Origin: Agelaius tricolor
Lineage: Eukaryota > Chordata > Aves > Passeriformes > Icteridae
Direction of reading: 5' to 3'
Assembly (NCBI GenBank): GCA_023055355.1
Contig: JALJCS010000001.1
Coordinates: 109,136,881-109,200,880 of the forward strand
Length of the DNA stretch: 64,000 nucleotides
Below the pieces are notes generated by a model, which saw nothing but the letters and a program-made list of their open reading frames with translations, was not told the origin of the DNA and did no database searches. A program made the position numbers and the translations under genes. Shown in pieces: positions 23,101-35,700 of this stretch. Each line of letters opens with the position of its first letter. The first letter of the stretch is position 1.

Positions 23101-26100
23101 CCTTAGGTGCTTATTCATAGTTAATGATTTGTTATTCACTGAAATATTTATTGTATTGCTTTGTGTTTGGAAAAATTGGTGGAAGAACCTTGATAGTTAA
23201 ACATGTGGTGAGTTTTATGCATGTAGAAAATCTGGAAGACAGAGGAGAAAAGAACCAACTGTGACTTGGAAGATGAGAAAAGTCACTATAAAATAATCCA
23301 GGTTGCCAAAAAAATGAATGTTTTCTTATATAAAGCTGATGAACAATACTGTTTTATACATCTTTAAAACCTACACAGGATCTTTAATGTAGAAATTGCA
23401 AAATTAATAAAGGAAGTTTAAAGCTGATATTTCGTAAAGGAATTAAAAAATGACATTGTATTTTGAAAGCTCTTGAAATGAACTGCCTGGGGTGCACATG
23501 AGGTCAGAGCTGCAGCTTTGTTGTAGAAAAGTTCCTTGATAATTTTTACAAATTAAAACATTTGTAGTTAGTAAGCTTAGAGAAAGGAAAAATAAATCCT
23601 AGACTTCAGAGCTTAATAATATTGCCTAGGAAAGACAGGAAAGGCTGTTTTTGCCCAATATGCTTTATCACATAAGTAGAGAAAAATTTGCCCTACTTTG
23701 TTTACAAAATAAAATAAATAGTGCCTTTTTAATGCTTTAATGAAATACAGATTTGCACATCTAACATTATTTCATGGTCTAACTTTTTATTGTGTAAGTT
23801 TTCTTTCTTCCTCGTAGGCTTTAGTTTTGAATACTTGTTGTTGAACTTCCGTGTTTATATTTCTTAATCCATGCAAGCATGAATTTGGACACAAATCCAT
23901 GTCCAAGCAAATAGCTGATCGTATCTTGCCACAGTGTGACATTCCCTGCTGCCCTGCATTACTTAGGTAGTAGAGAAATGTTATCACTGGTACATCTGCT
24001 GCCCTGGAGGTTACTAGAAATGTCACTATTGTCTCTTGATCTTGATTTGAAAGACCATGGAGGTGCAGATGTTGTGTCCCTCTTGGATGGCTCCCAGGAG
24101 CCCGCTGATGTCCTCTCTCAGTGGCTTTGGTGTTCACACCAGCTGCTCTGTGGTGTTGGTGCCTCCTGCCACATGTTTTCCCTGGCAGATGCTGGGTCTT
24201 GGTGGTGATAAATCTGATGAAGCTGTTAGGATAATTGCAGATGTTCCAGTGTAATTGTGTCTCCTCCCTTCCTTCTTACTGGACATACCAAGTTTTTGGT
24301 ACAGCACTTAACCACAGTGAGATTCTCAGCATAATTGCAGTGCAAATAGTACTAGATTTTACCTCTTACTCTATTTTTTTTTTGGCTTTAATGCAGTTTA
24401 CCTGTTGATTACATTGTATTACTTAATATTTGAGTTTGAATTTTTACATGGCACCTACATAGAACAAGTGCGACAGAAAACAACAAATTGCAAAATCACT
24501 GCAGACAGTTTTTTAATGTTTATACAAATTAATTTTTCCTGAAACTTCCTTCCATTTTCTCCAAGAAGAAGAAATACATGATTTAAAAAATGGCTTGAGG
24601 AATCCTTCTTCTGTTAATTGTTGAAGAAGTCCTCACATTCCTTCATCTCTCATACTTTTAGAAGTGTTTTACTTTGTCCACTCTGATTTCTTTATGTCTC
24701 ATATGCTGGAACAGTCTCATTATTTACATCTAGTCAATAATATGTCCTAAATATGTTTATTTTGGTTAGTTTTGCACCCTTTTATGCTGCTCTGCTGTCC
24801 TTTAATCTAGCCCAAATTACAATTTAATAATGAAGGTGAGGGTTGAGGAGGACAGACAGTTCTAGTTCAAAAAGTTAGCTGTAAAATAAAACCCTTCAGT
24901 CCTCTTGCATCTTCTGGTGTTGCAGTCCAAAAAATTCTAGATTCTTCTGGGTTCAGTCTGCCCAGACTTCCAAGGGCAACTCTGCTTTTGTGTCCCTGTG
25001 TACAGAGTGCAGTGCAGAACTGCTGCTGCATGTGGCTTACAGAGCCAAGGGGGAACTGAGGCTTTTCTTTAATGAAAACTGTGTGCCATTTTACCAGGGA
25101 TGAGAAGAGCCTTTTAACAGAAGTAGTTCAGTAGCTGCCTGATGAAGTTCCTATAGCAAAACTGACTTTTGAGCCAACTCTGAGTATTTGCCTAGTAGAG
25201 CACGAAAAAATAATTACTAAGGACATAGAACCAAGCAAAATAAAAGCAGAGTATAACATAAGCAGTTTGGTTTGCCCCTTCTTGTATTTATCTTCTAGAG
25301 GGTTTCCATATTTTCTTCTCTACCACAACTTTTATTAATTTGTTTTGTGCCAATTAACGCATTTGGCTATACCAGCTATACCTTAGCTGGAAATTTTAAG
25401 TAAGGAGACTGACATTTCATTTTAACCTATTTTGGGAGTTCTGATCAATACTGGGAGGAAAAAAATGGAATTGGGGTAATATTTACATTATAGAGATGTA
25501 TATGGTAGAAAATAAACTTTCAATGAACAAGCTGGTTTCACACTCATAGTGAGATGGGTGTGTCAAATAAAGGTTGTTAATTCTAGATTTTTGTGCTGAA
25601 ATTTGTAAAGCTTGAGTTGTGTTTATTGCTTCCATTTTCACTACTCTTCTGACACATCCTTAAGGAGGAGGAGTATTGGGAATAGTTGTGTAAGTTATTT
25701 TGAGCAACTGAACTTACCTCATTGCCTGAGAAGGATATGGGGTCTTGCTTCCAGGTACAGCCATTGTTGTTCTGAAGTTCCTAAAAATGTTATTGCATGT
25801 TTTAATTAGTGAGAGCTGAGTTATTAAAATTATGTTGAACTAGCTCTCATTAGGGAAACCAAGACTTCAATGTCCTCTTGTTTCTGTAGCTCCTGGTTTT
25901 TTTTCCTGTTAATTAATGGAAACATTAATAGAAATTGGTGAGTTTCATTTACTTTTTTATGTTAAAGACTTGTAATTAACAGACTTACAGACCAGGCTAC
26001 AGTGCTGCCTTCTGATGGAAACAGATCAGCTGATGTCTTTGAGTAAGTCCATTTCTTTACAATGCTTCTGCAAAAGCATGCCATTTTATTTTCACATCTA

Positions 26101-26182
26101 TAATTTACTATTTTATAACATTTGAACTAATGAAACTATCCATCTCAAAAATAAATGTCAAATATTTAGGAATTATTTGTCA

Positions 26183-26507
26183 TCCTTAGTTACCTCTTCC
26201 TGATCCTTGACTTCTTTGAAATTGGTATTGTCACATTTGAAGGCAGATCAATGTACAGTTCTGCATTATGGTTAATGGATATCCTTGACAGAGATTTCGG
26301 GGTCTGTATCTTTGCCAGAAGAAATTTTGCAGTCCAAAAGGTCTGTTGCCAGGTTGACTGCATCTTCAAGTGTGCATTTACTGCACACAGCTTTCTAGAG
26401 AAGGCTTTTAGAATGCTTGAAGGCCTGGCTTTGGAGACTGGGTCCAAAGATTTTGAACTTGTCTCTTGTTTCACTGTGCATGTAATACAATGAAAACACA
26501 ACAGCTT
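26183..26507 (-). pseudogene. Possible retro-pseudogene 3' end, parent unknown
   Basis: One minus-strand frame reads like the C-terminus of a protein: TRDKFKIFGPS, then SKCTLEDAVNLATDLLDCK and SSGKDTDPEISVKD, ending at TKDDK and a TAA at 26180. It is interrupted by four in-frame stops, and a second frame is open over the same interval. The amino-acid texture, with acidic and amphipathic runs and a terminal stop followed by AT-rich sequence, suggests a dead retrocopy. I cannot name the parent protein, and chance is not excluded. Confidence 0.3.
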
Positions 26508-28492
26508 TCTTTCTTTTCCTTTGCATAACTAATTCTAGTAAGAGAGTCTTGATTACCTCAGTTGTTTACTCATGCTCCCTTTTGGAGATTACTTAGGGTT
26601 TTGGAAAGGAATCTGTGGCTCCTTTAGCTGTGGGAATATTGTTAAGAAAGGAGGGGTTTACATAATGCTTTGAAAAATCGCCAAGACAAAATACTTTGCT
26701 GTCTCAAACTGAGTATCAAAAATGTTTTTCCCCCAGATCCTGAGGCTTTATCTGTGGGAGATTCTGATTTCTTGTCCCTTGTGAATGAGTTGCCCCATCT
26801 GGGTCACAATGATGAGATAAATGCCTTGTTAAACTGGTTCTAACCCTCAGAGGGTTGAAAGTAGGCAAATGCAGAAATTAAAATAGAAGGTTTTAGCAGG
26901 TAACTACAGAGTTGCAGGCAGATGACTCTGTAGTCAGCTATTGTAAATAGGACATCCTAAATGACTTAAGTCAGTCTTTGAACTGGCTCCAGAACGACTT
27001 GCATTTCATGTGTAAAGTCCAAGGCTCATAATACATTTGTACCACATGATGCTTTAGGATAAAGTTTACTGTGTGAACTGTTTTAAAATTAAAATCTGAT
27101 TGAAATGGTAGTAGAATTATTTTTTGTGATTTGAGATGTTTACTTAATTACTCTCTGTACTCAACTGTCAATTAGATGTCTTGCATAAGACCCAGAGCCA
27201 AAGTGAGCTACTCAACCTACTGAGACACTGGGATGGTACAAACACCTTTGGCTCCAAAAGAACACCAGAAAACTTTGTGTGTGGAGCTTTTGGGTGTTTG
27301 TTTGTTTTTAAATGGTCATGTGGACATTTTAAAACTCGAAGCTTTCAGCAGCTTGCACGCTGAGAGCCCATAAAGTGTCAGAATCCCTTAGATGGCTTTC
27401 ACACACACTTGAACAATGTGGTTTGTCACTGAGTGCTGCACTGAAACAATTCATTTCTTGATGACAAACAGCTGAAGCATGACATTCACTGCAATGAAAA
27501 TTCCTTCCTTCAGCAAGCACCACGGAGGCTGCTCCTGCTCCATGCACACCAGCTCAGGTACACATAAGGATCTGTGATGCTGTAGCTGCAGGCTATTAGT
27601 TCACTCTCTTAAGTTTTTCTTCTTAAATCAGCTTCAAACACTACCACAGTTATCTTATAGTTTTATAGATAGCATCTTTAATCAAAGATAAGGGAGATGA
27701 TATAAAAATTTGCTTGTCATATGGAGAGGGAGCTTTCATTAATTATAGACTTGACCCAAACAGAAGAGTAGGTGTGGCTGAAAGTTAATGCTTGTGGTGG
27801 ACAAATCAAACTTGTTTTCACGCAGAAGTGCATGTGCATTGAGATTATCCACCTCTGCTCTGGCTGTTTGTTAAATCTAAGAGACAAGATAAACTTAATT
27901 CTTTTATAGAGGTGTGGCCACAGATCAGTGCTGGAGATAGAAATAGTTTGTTGTAAGCAGCTTCCTCAAAGTTAAAACCTTATTTAGTTTTTTCTGAGGA
28001 ATTTTCTTTACGCATAATGATTCTGTTATAGGAGCACATTGTTTTTACTCATCACAAAGTCTCTGCCTGGTTTACTGTGTTCAGAAGTGCTTGGCAGGCT
28101 CCAGCTCAGACATTTAACATAATTAACATGAAGGTGTTTCCTGTTCGGGAGGTATTTAAGCATTCTAGGATGATCAAGCACTGAGGCTGGAAGATGAGCT
28201 GTTCAAAACCAATAGTTGAAGGCCTTGTAGATTAGTAATCCAGAAGAGAGTTGTTAATGAACAGAGTGGAAGCAACATTAAGTAAGTGTACTGAATTGTA
28301 ACAAAATGTTCATCATTTTAAATAACAAAGCCTTACACAAAATTAACTGGGCTGTCAGTGTCCCAGTTAAAAAAATATTCTCCCTAGTTCGTCTGCGCCT
28401 CCTTTCCCAGGAGCCTCCCATTTTCATTTTTCATTTCCCCCTCTCTTCTCTTCTTTGGATCCTTTCTTTTTTTCTCTCTCACTGCCTGCAAG

Positions 28493-28655
28493 ATCACTTT
28501 TGGTAGCTGTGGAAAAGAGAAGGAGAGTGGTAAATGGATTTGACAAGAGGCAGAAATACTGTCAGGAGACAAGTCATTCCTCAAAAGGTGAAGCAAAACA
28601 AACTCTGAAGGTGAAGCCCGTGGTCTTCTGGCTCTGTAAAGATGCAGAGATGCAG
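28493..28655 (+). other. Candidate cassette exon in intron 1
   Basis: A long pyrimidine tract (28441-28486) leads to an acceptor-like GCCTGCAAG, followed by 163 bases and a donor CAG|GTAGGC. Joined to exon 1 in phase 2, the segment is open throughout and encodes about 54 residues, including EKRRRVVNGFDKRQKYC. Its length is 1 modulo 3, as for exon 2 (130 bases), so it could replace exon 2 and join exon 3 in frame but could not precede exon 2 without a frameshift. It has no homology that I recognise, and AAG is a weaker acceptor than CAG. Treat it as a prediction. Confidence 0.2.
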
Positions 28656-31600
28656 GTAGGCTGCCTTCAGTGAGCTTGTATCCAGAAGGAATCCTGAATT
28701 CTGCTGCTATTTACTCGGTAAGCTAGTCCTTCTGAAGAAGCCAGTATGACTTCAAAGAAGCTCTTGGTTGTGTAAATCCATGTTATGATGTCTGTTTGAG
28801 CTGGCAGAAAGCCTGAACTCTGTGGAGGTATGTAGAAAACCCATCCACATCCATGTGTTTATTTTGATGTGCAACTTTTGACAATTTAAATAACTGTATT
28901 AATGGCATTTAAAGGAATGTGAGAATGATGAGCTCTGATGATAATCGGTGGGGCTGTGGGATCTGCTGTGAAATGATATCTTACATTGGTGCTGTGCTAG
29001 AGTTTGGGACAAAAATCACTTTCTGTGATGCATCTGTGACTACAATTTATATAAGTTTTGAGTTGCTTTTTCATCTTCTCTATTGTTATCTTGTTGAAAG
29101 GTCTAATACTTTTCAAGACTTCCCTGAACTATTTCTTCTGCTGGACACATTACTAGAAAAGCCATATGAAGTATGAGAATAGATTTTTACAAGTTATATC
29201 TAAAAAGATGTCTGTGTTAAGCATTTTTAAATTGTTTTCATAAATGTAACTGTACATACACATAAAAGATGAAGGCTGTTTGCTCCAAGACATGGGAGTC
29301 ATGGACCTGGCCCATTAAACACTCTCATAAATTGTGGTTCAGTATTGTCATCTCTTAAGAAATGATGCTTCACTCAGATACTCCATATTGAAATACACAT
29401 GGAATTTAAATGAAAGCAATTAATCTAGGATTTATATTGAAATCTCTGCAGATGTGCATTTTCAGGCAAATGAGAAAATCCATAGGGATAACTTTTGCAA
29501 TAAAGTTATAATTACTTAAAGCCTGAAATAAAAAAGTCTATTATTAAGTCTGGAAGCAACAAAAATGTCTCCTATTACACAAGCTGACTTGTCTAAGTAT
29601 AATTCTATGTTTTCCTGCTAGTTCTTACTGAATTTGTCATTTCAATTCAATTTTCCATTCCTGACATCAAAAAGAAGTTTTTTAATCATTTTAGTAAATT
29701 GTTCTTTCTTTCTTTCTTCTTAGAGCTCAGTAAAATTTTAATGGCCAGTTTTCAAAGCTGAATTTACAAAGCTAAGTCTACATTCTTAATTGGTGCCTTT
29801 CTAGTGCTACTTTAAAAAAGAAAAATGATTGCTTTTTTCTGCAGCATGTTTGTAAGTGTAAGTTACCTAGGTATTTAAACTGTTGATATTCAGAAGTGAC
29901 TTAATAAATCTACATTAATGTAATTTGTAATCACAAATCTCCAGTGAATGTAAGCTGCTGTGTTATTTTGTGAGCAAACGGTGGCTTGGTGCCTTGTTGC
30001 CAAAAGTCTGAGTTTCAATTGGGCTCAGCATAATTGATGCAAATGTGGAATGGCTGGTACCACACTTGATGCTTGTCTTTGTTCTAGACAGTGGGCTAAT
30101 TTAGCTCATGAAATCAACTCATTTTAGGTGAGTTCCTTTGCTGAAATTGCAGGGTGTGGTTTATGAAGATTTTGATGCATAGATAAATGGATGAGTTTAT
30201 GCAGCACCAGCCAAACCTCACGAGTCCTGGTTGCATCTCATTCATTTGGCCCTTTCTTCACTCTCAGGCTGTGCTACCAGGGGCTCACCCTCATGCTGGG
30301 CTCAGGGACCTGCCCAGGGTCTCCTCCCTGGCCCAGTGGGTGCAGGGGAGGGTGTCAGGCTGCTGAAAGGCCATGGAATCTCCTGGGATCTCGTGCTGAA
30401 GGGGCCCTTCCTGTGAGCTGCAGTCCCCAGCTGCAGCCTGGAGCTGTGGCCATTCATTCCCCTGTGACGAGTGTGTCCCAGCACAAGACCCAGCACTCAG
30501 GTGTGTGTAACAGTGCATCCCTCCCTCCCTGCTGCCCTGTGCCCATCTTGCACAGCCTTTCCTGCCTTTGGACAGTGGGAACTTGAGAGCCTTATTTTGG
30601 TGTATGCAAACCTGTTTTATCCCTTCTTGTGGGCAGAAAGGTTCCTCCCAAGAATTAAAGACTTTCCTACTTGTTGCTCGAATTGCACTGTATTTAGAGT
30701 TGTCCAGATGAATTGGATTTAACTCTGAGTTCCACTTTGGCTCCACTAACGTTGGACTTCAGTCCAAGGCAGATTATGACAGGCTCACAACAAACTAAAG
30801 AGCACAAACCTTGCTGATTTTTTTTCAACTATCACTTTGAACCACAATGCTTGAACTTACATAAAAGAGCTGATGGGGAAATGTTGCAAGTGTGAGTCTG
30901 GATGTTCAAAAGCATTTTCATGTCCCTGAACTTGTAAACACCCTTCTGTATCTCCCAATGTAGCTACAGAAAGTAGGAAAATGATGCAGTAACATGATGT
31001 TTCTGTTCCTCAAGTCATGGTGAGTCAATATGAACAAAGGAAGAAAAGCATCATGTGTTTAAAGAAATGAGTGATGCTGGCTTTTTGTCTCCTCAGTCAA
31101 ACTGCTTCATCTGGTTCTTTGAGTTTCTTACTATATAAAATGAGATATTACCTGTGTTAGGTAACTCAGTGTGATGATTATTGTTTATACAATGCTTTAA
31201 AGCTAGGCCAGAGCATAAATATCAAGATGAGCTTTTCACTCATTGAGATAGTCCAGTGCAGCATAGTTACAATTGACCTAGGGGCAGGGATATTATTACT
31301 TCATTGCCCACCAAAACTGGAATTGAACTTTTCTTGGGCTTGCTGGATGCTACTGTAACATTAGACATGATTTGTTTTATATTACTACAAAGCAACAAAG
31401 TTCATTATATATTTTCTCTGGCACAACTGTCAAAACAATTTCATAGGCTATCAAAAGTTGTCCATACTTACACATATTCAAGGAATCAGGTTTCCCCTGA
31501 CAGGTTTCTCTGTACAGATTCATTTTTTCCCAAAAGTTAGGAGTTGAAAAATTGCAGCAGAAAATTCCAGGAATATTTTACAAAGTCAGTTTTTAGTAAC

Positions 31601-32253
31601 CAACTTTAGCTGTCTCCCAAACATGGCTGTGTACATGAAGCTGATGTAATGTCAACACTTGGCTGTGGGAGGAATGGAGTGGTTATTGAAGGCATCAGGG
31701 GCTTGTTGGGGCACACCTGGCAACTATGTAGAGGTGCCACCCAGTGGCTGGATGATAATAATGAACTTTTCTGATGAATTTTGTAAAAGGCCAAAAAAAA
31801 GGGAAAAAAACTACTTAAAGGAGTACATCTTATATTAATATTGTACTAAGTTTGGGGATTTTTTTAAACATCACTATCAGCACAGGAGTTCAGTTTCACA
31901 AAAATTAGTAACTGACGAAATTTGTTAATGGCCTTCAAATTACAGAATAAAAAAAGAGCTTCAGTAATTTGAATAGTCTCCAAATGATGAAATGACAAAA
32001 TGTATTCCTCCTTTGAAATGATGTTTTAGAAAGTGGATCCGTACATGTTCCTGTCAGTTTGTGCCAAACCAAAGTTTTGTTTGTTGTTAAATTGTGATTT
32101 TTCCTATGCAAATGACGGCTAGAAATACAACTAGAGGGGAGTGATTATTTGTGGTAGGTATTAACTGAAGTTTATGATGTATCTCCTCACAGGAACATCA
32201 ATATAGAATGATATTAACCTGGTTTGTAGATATAAAAAGTGAGTTGCTGTGAA

Positions 32254-32287
32254 GATATTTAAGATACAAAGATATTTAAGACAGCAA
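32254..32287 (+). repeat. 17-bp imperfect tandem repeat
   Basis: Two adjacent 17-base units start GATATTTAAGA and diverge at their 3' ends; a partial third copy of the unit end (GATACAAAA) follows. This is a minor local duplication in AT-rich sequence. Confidence 0.75.
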
Positions 32288-32622
32288 GATACAAAATTAA
32301 ATCTATTACAGTTAATTCCATAGTTGAGAACACCAGGAGGCAAAATAGTGAAAGGATGATGAGCATCTGGCAGAAGCCTGGTATAGGTAAAGCTCTATGC
32401 TACTATTCATGAATATTTTAACTAGTTATATAATGGCAAGGTTTCTGGGCAGCTAACTCCATTATTCATCAAATTTCCAGATTATCCAGCAGATAACCTT
32501 ATCATTCAACTTTGTAGTTGGATTTTATAATCCGTCTTTCTGAAGCGTCTTTACTGGATTTTTTCCTAGTTAATGGAGGTGCTAAAAAAGTTTAAACATA
32601 TTTAATAATTGCAGTAATTTCT

Positions 32623-33234
32623 ATGACAGAGGGGCTTTTTGATTTTGTAAAACAGAAGACGATCAGTTGGAATAAGAAACCAGAAGCTGCTTGGATTCAC
32701 TGTATAAAGATTTGGCAGAGCAGCACTGTGTCTGTGTTAGCACTCAGAAAAACATGTTTTGAAGGCCTAATGACTGTAGCATTTCCAGCTGCATGCTGTT
32801 TGAAGTGCAGGAAAGCCAGAAGCTTGGAGCCATTTCATCTCATGATGAAGTTGCTCAGAGCTTCAACAAACTGCCAAATGCAAACAAATACATTTAATAA
32901 CCTGAAATTAATATATTGTACTGGGAAGGCGGTAGAAAGAAAAAAAACAAATACATGTAGGAATGGAAGTGGACAACAAGTACGACAAGTTTGTGGTGTG
33001 AGAGTGGCTCAGAAAAGCTCTGTGCAGTCTTTGTGTGAGCAAATGTATCGTGGAACAAAGCAACGAGGCAGCAGACCTGCTCTTTGTGGTTTTTTGTGGG
33101 AGTCGAGCAGGGACACTGCGTGCAGCTCTGGACACAGATTTGCTGGAGAGGTCTTGTCAGAAGGAAGCAGAGAGGAGAGCATGGGAATTCCTTTACAGAA
33201 CGGGAAGATGATGCTAAATAATGGTTCTGAGTGA
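32623..33234 (+). other. 203-codon intronic open reading frame, unsupported
   Basis: An ATG-initiated frame of 203 codons lies in AT-rich intron sequence, where frames this long are uncommon. The predicted product is basic and Cys-rich, with no signal peptide, membrane segment or domain that I recognise. A stop lies shortly upstream in frame (about 32593), so the ORF is self-contained. No promoter, Kozak context or polyadenylation signal stands out. It may be chance, a lineage-specific retrocopy or a novel exon. I list it so that it is not lost, not as an accepted gene. Confidence 0.15.
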
Positions 33235-35516
33235 GAGATACAGCTGAAGCCTGCAAGTATTTAAATGGTGTGAATTTGCCAAACAAAGGAAAGAATGATT
33301 TAGGCTGAATTAGTAAGGCAGAGTGGAGTAACTATAACAAAGGGTACTTTTAGGTGAGGTATTAACCCTGTTATTAAGACATATGAGAAAACACCTTGAA
33401 GTAAGCCGGTAGGAATACTTCTGTGCTGACAAGATGTGACCTAAGGTAGTTTAAACAGACTTTTCTATCTCTAGGATCTAGAATAGTGAAGGCAGAAAGG
33501 TAGAACTCAATTCACCTGTGAATCTGAAGCCTGGCCATTAGATGGCAGGGTGCTGGCACAAGAGGGTGTGTGCCTGCCTGCCACTTCTCAGTGCCATGCC
33601 CAAGGAGGAGCTCTGAGCCATTCATCAGTCCCAAGGCCTGGGAGAAGTTTGAAATGTTCAGTTTCCATATGAAAATCACACACACACACATCCTGTCACT
33701 CCCACAACAGAAGGACATGCAGTGTGTCTGCTCCAGATTTCCACCCCTTGAAACTCTGTGTGAGTTGGTGTGTGCAAGAGGTGTCCCAGCATAGCAACCA
33801 CTTTGTGTAACAGAGCTGAAGTTGGCTCTTCTGTTCTATGACCAGGGACACAGAAATGGGATTGCTGAGGCAATGGGAAGAGGTGATATAGATGTGGTAA
33901 GTAGCTTGCTGCAGACTGTTCAGGCAGTCCACATACTGGTTCTGTGGAAAAGATGACAGAAAGAATAACAAGCAGTAGCTTTGTATGGAAAACTTCAGCC
34001 CAGAGCAGGCTGTTTGAAATGCTCAAAATATATTAAGGTTGTAACAACAGCAACTCAAATAATGCACAATTAAAAAACCCTTGTTTAAAACAGTCTACAC
34101 GGCTAAAGGATCTGCCCCAAGGAGTGATCCTTATAGATGCATCCACAACTCTTTTGCCTCTGGAGTGAACTGTTTGTGTTTGTGCTGCCTAACATTTGAC
34201 CTGGGTCCGATGCCCCCATGGCTCTAAGATTCTAATTATATTTTTGTGGCTTCAGTTCAAAGTGTTTGAAGTAATGTGAAGGTTGCTTTGCTGCCTGCAA
34301 GACTGGTGTTTTCATAGCATTATGCCAAAAGTATGCTGCATGCTGTGGGGCGTGGGGCACACAGAGGCTGTCTGAGGACAAGAGGCTGGTTGGGATGGTG
34401 GAGGGCAGGAGAAGCCACTATTGGTCTGGTCCTATCCTTGCTGTGACATCCTCAGGGCAGTCTGTCCACAGAGCTGGAAAAGCCTTGGCTTTTCCTCTGA
34501 GAGAAGCAGTTGGTCTCCTTCAGAAGAGAGTCCAAGCACACGGTGCTGCATGTGTGGTACAGCTGACAAGGGCACCAGGACCAGGGAATGAACCAGGGAG
34601 GTAAATTATTTGTTGGCATAGGTGCATCTATCATAGCCACGAGCACTGAGGTGGCGGATGAACCGGAGAAATGCCCCTTACTGCTCTTCATATTGTTCTG
34701 TGTTTTGCAGTAAATCTTTAGTCAGTCATTTTGCTGATCAAATTGATACTTGCTGCTCCCAGGGAAAAATTCTAGTCCTGATATGATGTGGGAGGGGGAA
34801 GACTGGGTAGAGGATCTGAATAAACAAACAAAATATCTTTCCATTGTAATCAAGTTGCTCTTGCTCATGCATGCTCTCTCTTAAAAAATGATCTCATACT
34901 GTGTTGATTGAAAAGTGGGAATTAATAGGCAAGAACAATATACTGGATACAGACTGCAGAAAAACAGCAGATGGGAGATGGATTGCAGGGCTGAATATGA
35001 TGGATTATGAAGGAAACCATGCCTGTAAAATTTATAAGGATGCTAGTTTAGTAAGCACTGCTAGGTTAAAATGTATGGCAACCCACTCTTCTTCTTTCTG
35101 TTAGTGAGTTGTTTGCTCATTGCTCCTACATTGTCTTTACATATTTTTGTCTACAAGCTATTTCCCTTCAAAATTATTTGCAATTGTTATATTTCAAGTC
35201 AATATGTTAAGATAGTTAATAAGATAACATTGTGTTGCTACTAAGGATTAAGGCATGGACAGGTAAGAGTGATGGGGCCAAACTGTGGTCTGCAGCATAG
35301 AGAGAGCACTGCCAGGTCAGTTCCCATCTGGTGGTTTCCTTTTCCAGTCAGTAGTTCTGCTGTAAATCAGATAAAGAGAAGATGGATATAGCTACCTACC
35401 TTCCTCCTTTCATGCCTCCTCCCTCCAAAAGCTTGATAATTTCCAAGGCCTCCCTCTTTCTCTCTGCTTCACTGTAAAATTAATTATTACTGTAACTAAT
35501 AGCTGTATGAAAATAT

Positions 35517-35700
35517 GTGTGCTGGTTTTGGCTGGCATAAAGTTAATTTTCTTCATGATAGCAGGTATGGGGGGTATGGTTTGGATTTGTACTGGAAGCA
35601 GCAGAGGTAACATGGGGCTGTTGTAGTTACTGCTGAGCAAAATGTCTGGGAGGGTTTCATAACATGCTCAGTGTGTTGCAAGCACCTTCTCCCCCCAGAG
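35517..35700 (+). mobile_element. Avian endogenous retrovirus LTR fragment
   Basis: It starts TGTGTGCTGGTTTTGGCTGG and continues 'AAAGTTAATTTTCTTCATGA' and 'GGTATGGTTTGGATTTGTAC', then 'GTTACTGCTGAGCA'. This is the 5' part of the same LTR group seen in reverse at 22.6-23.1 kb. After about 35.7 kb the similarity fades, so the copy is truncated or too diverged to follow. No internal retroviral coding sequence adjoins it. Confidence 0.65.

Noticed and set aside
30191..30746. GC-richer patch with open frames of 131 and 151 codons on opposite strands
   Set aside because: No known repeat or protein family recognised; overlapping frames on both strands suggest local composition.
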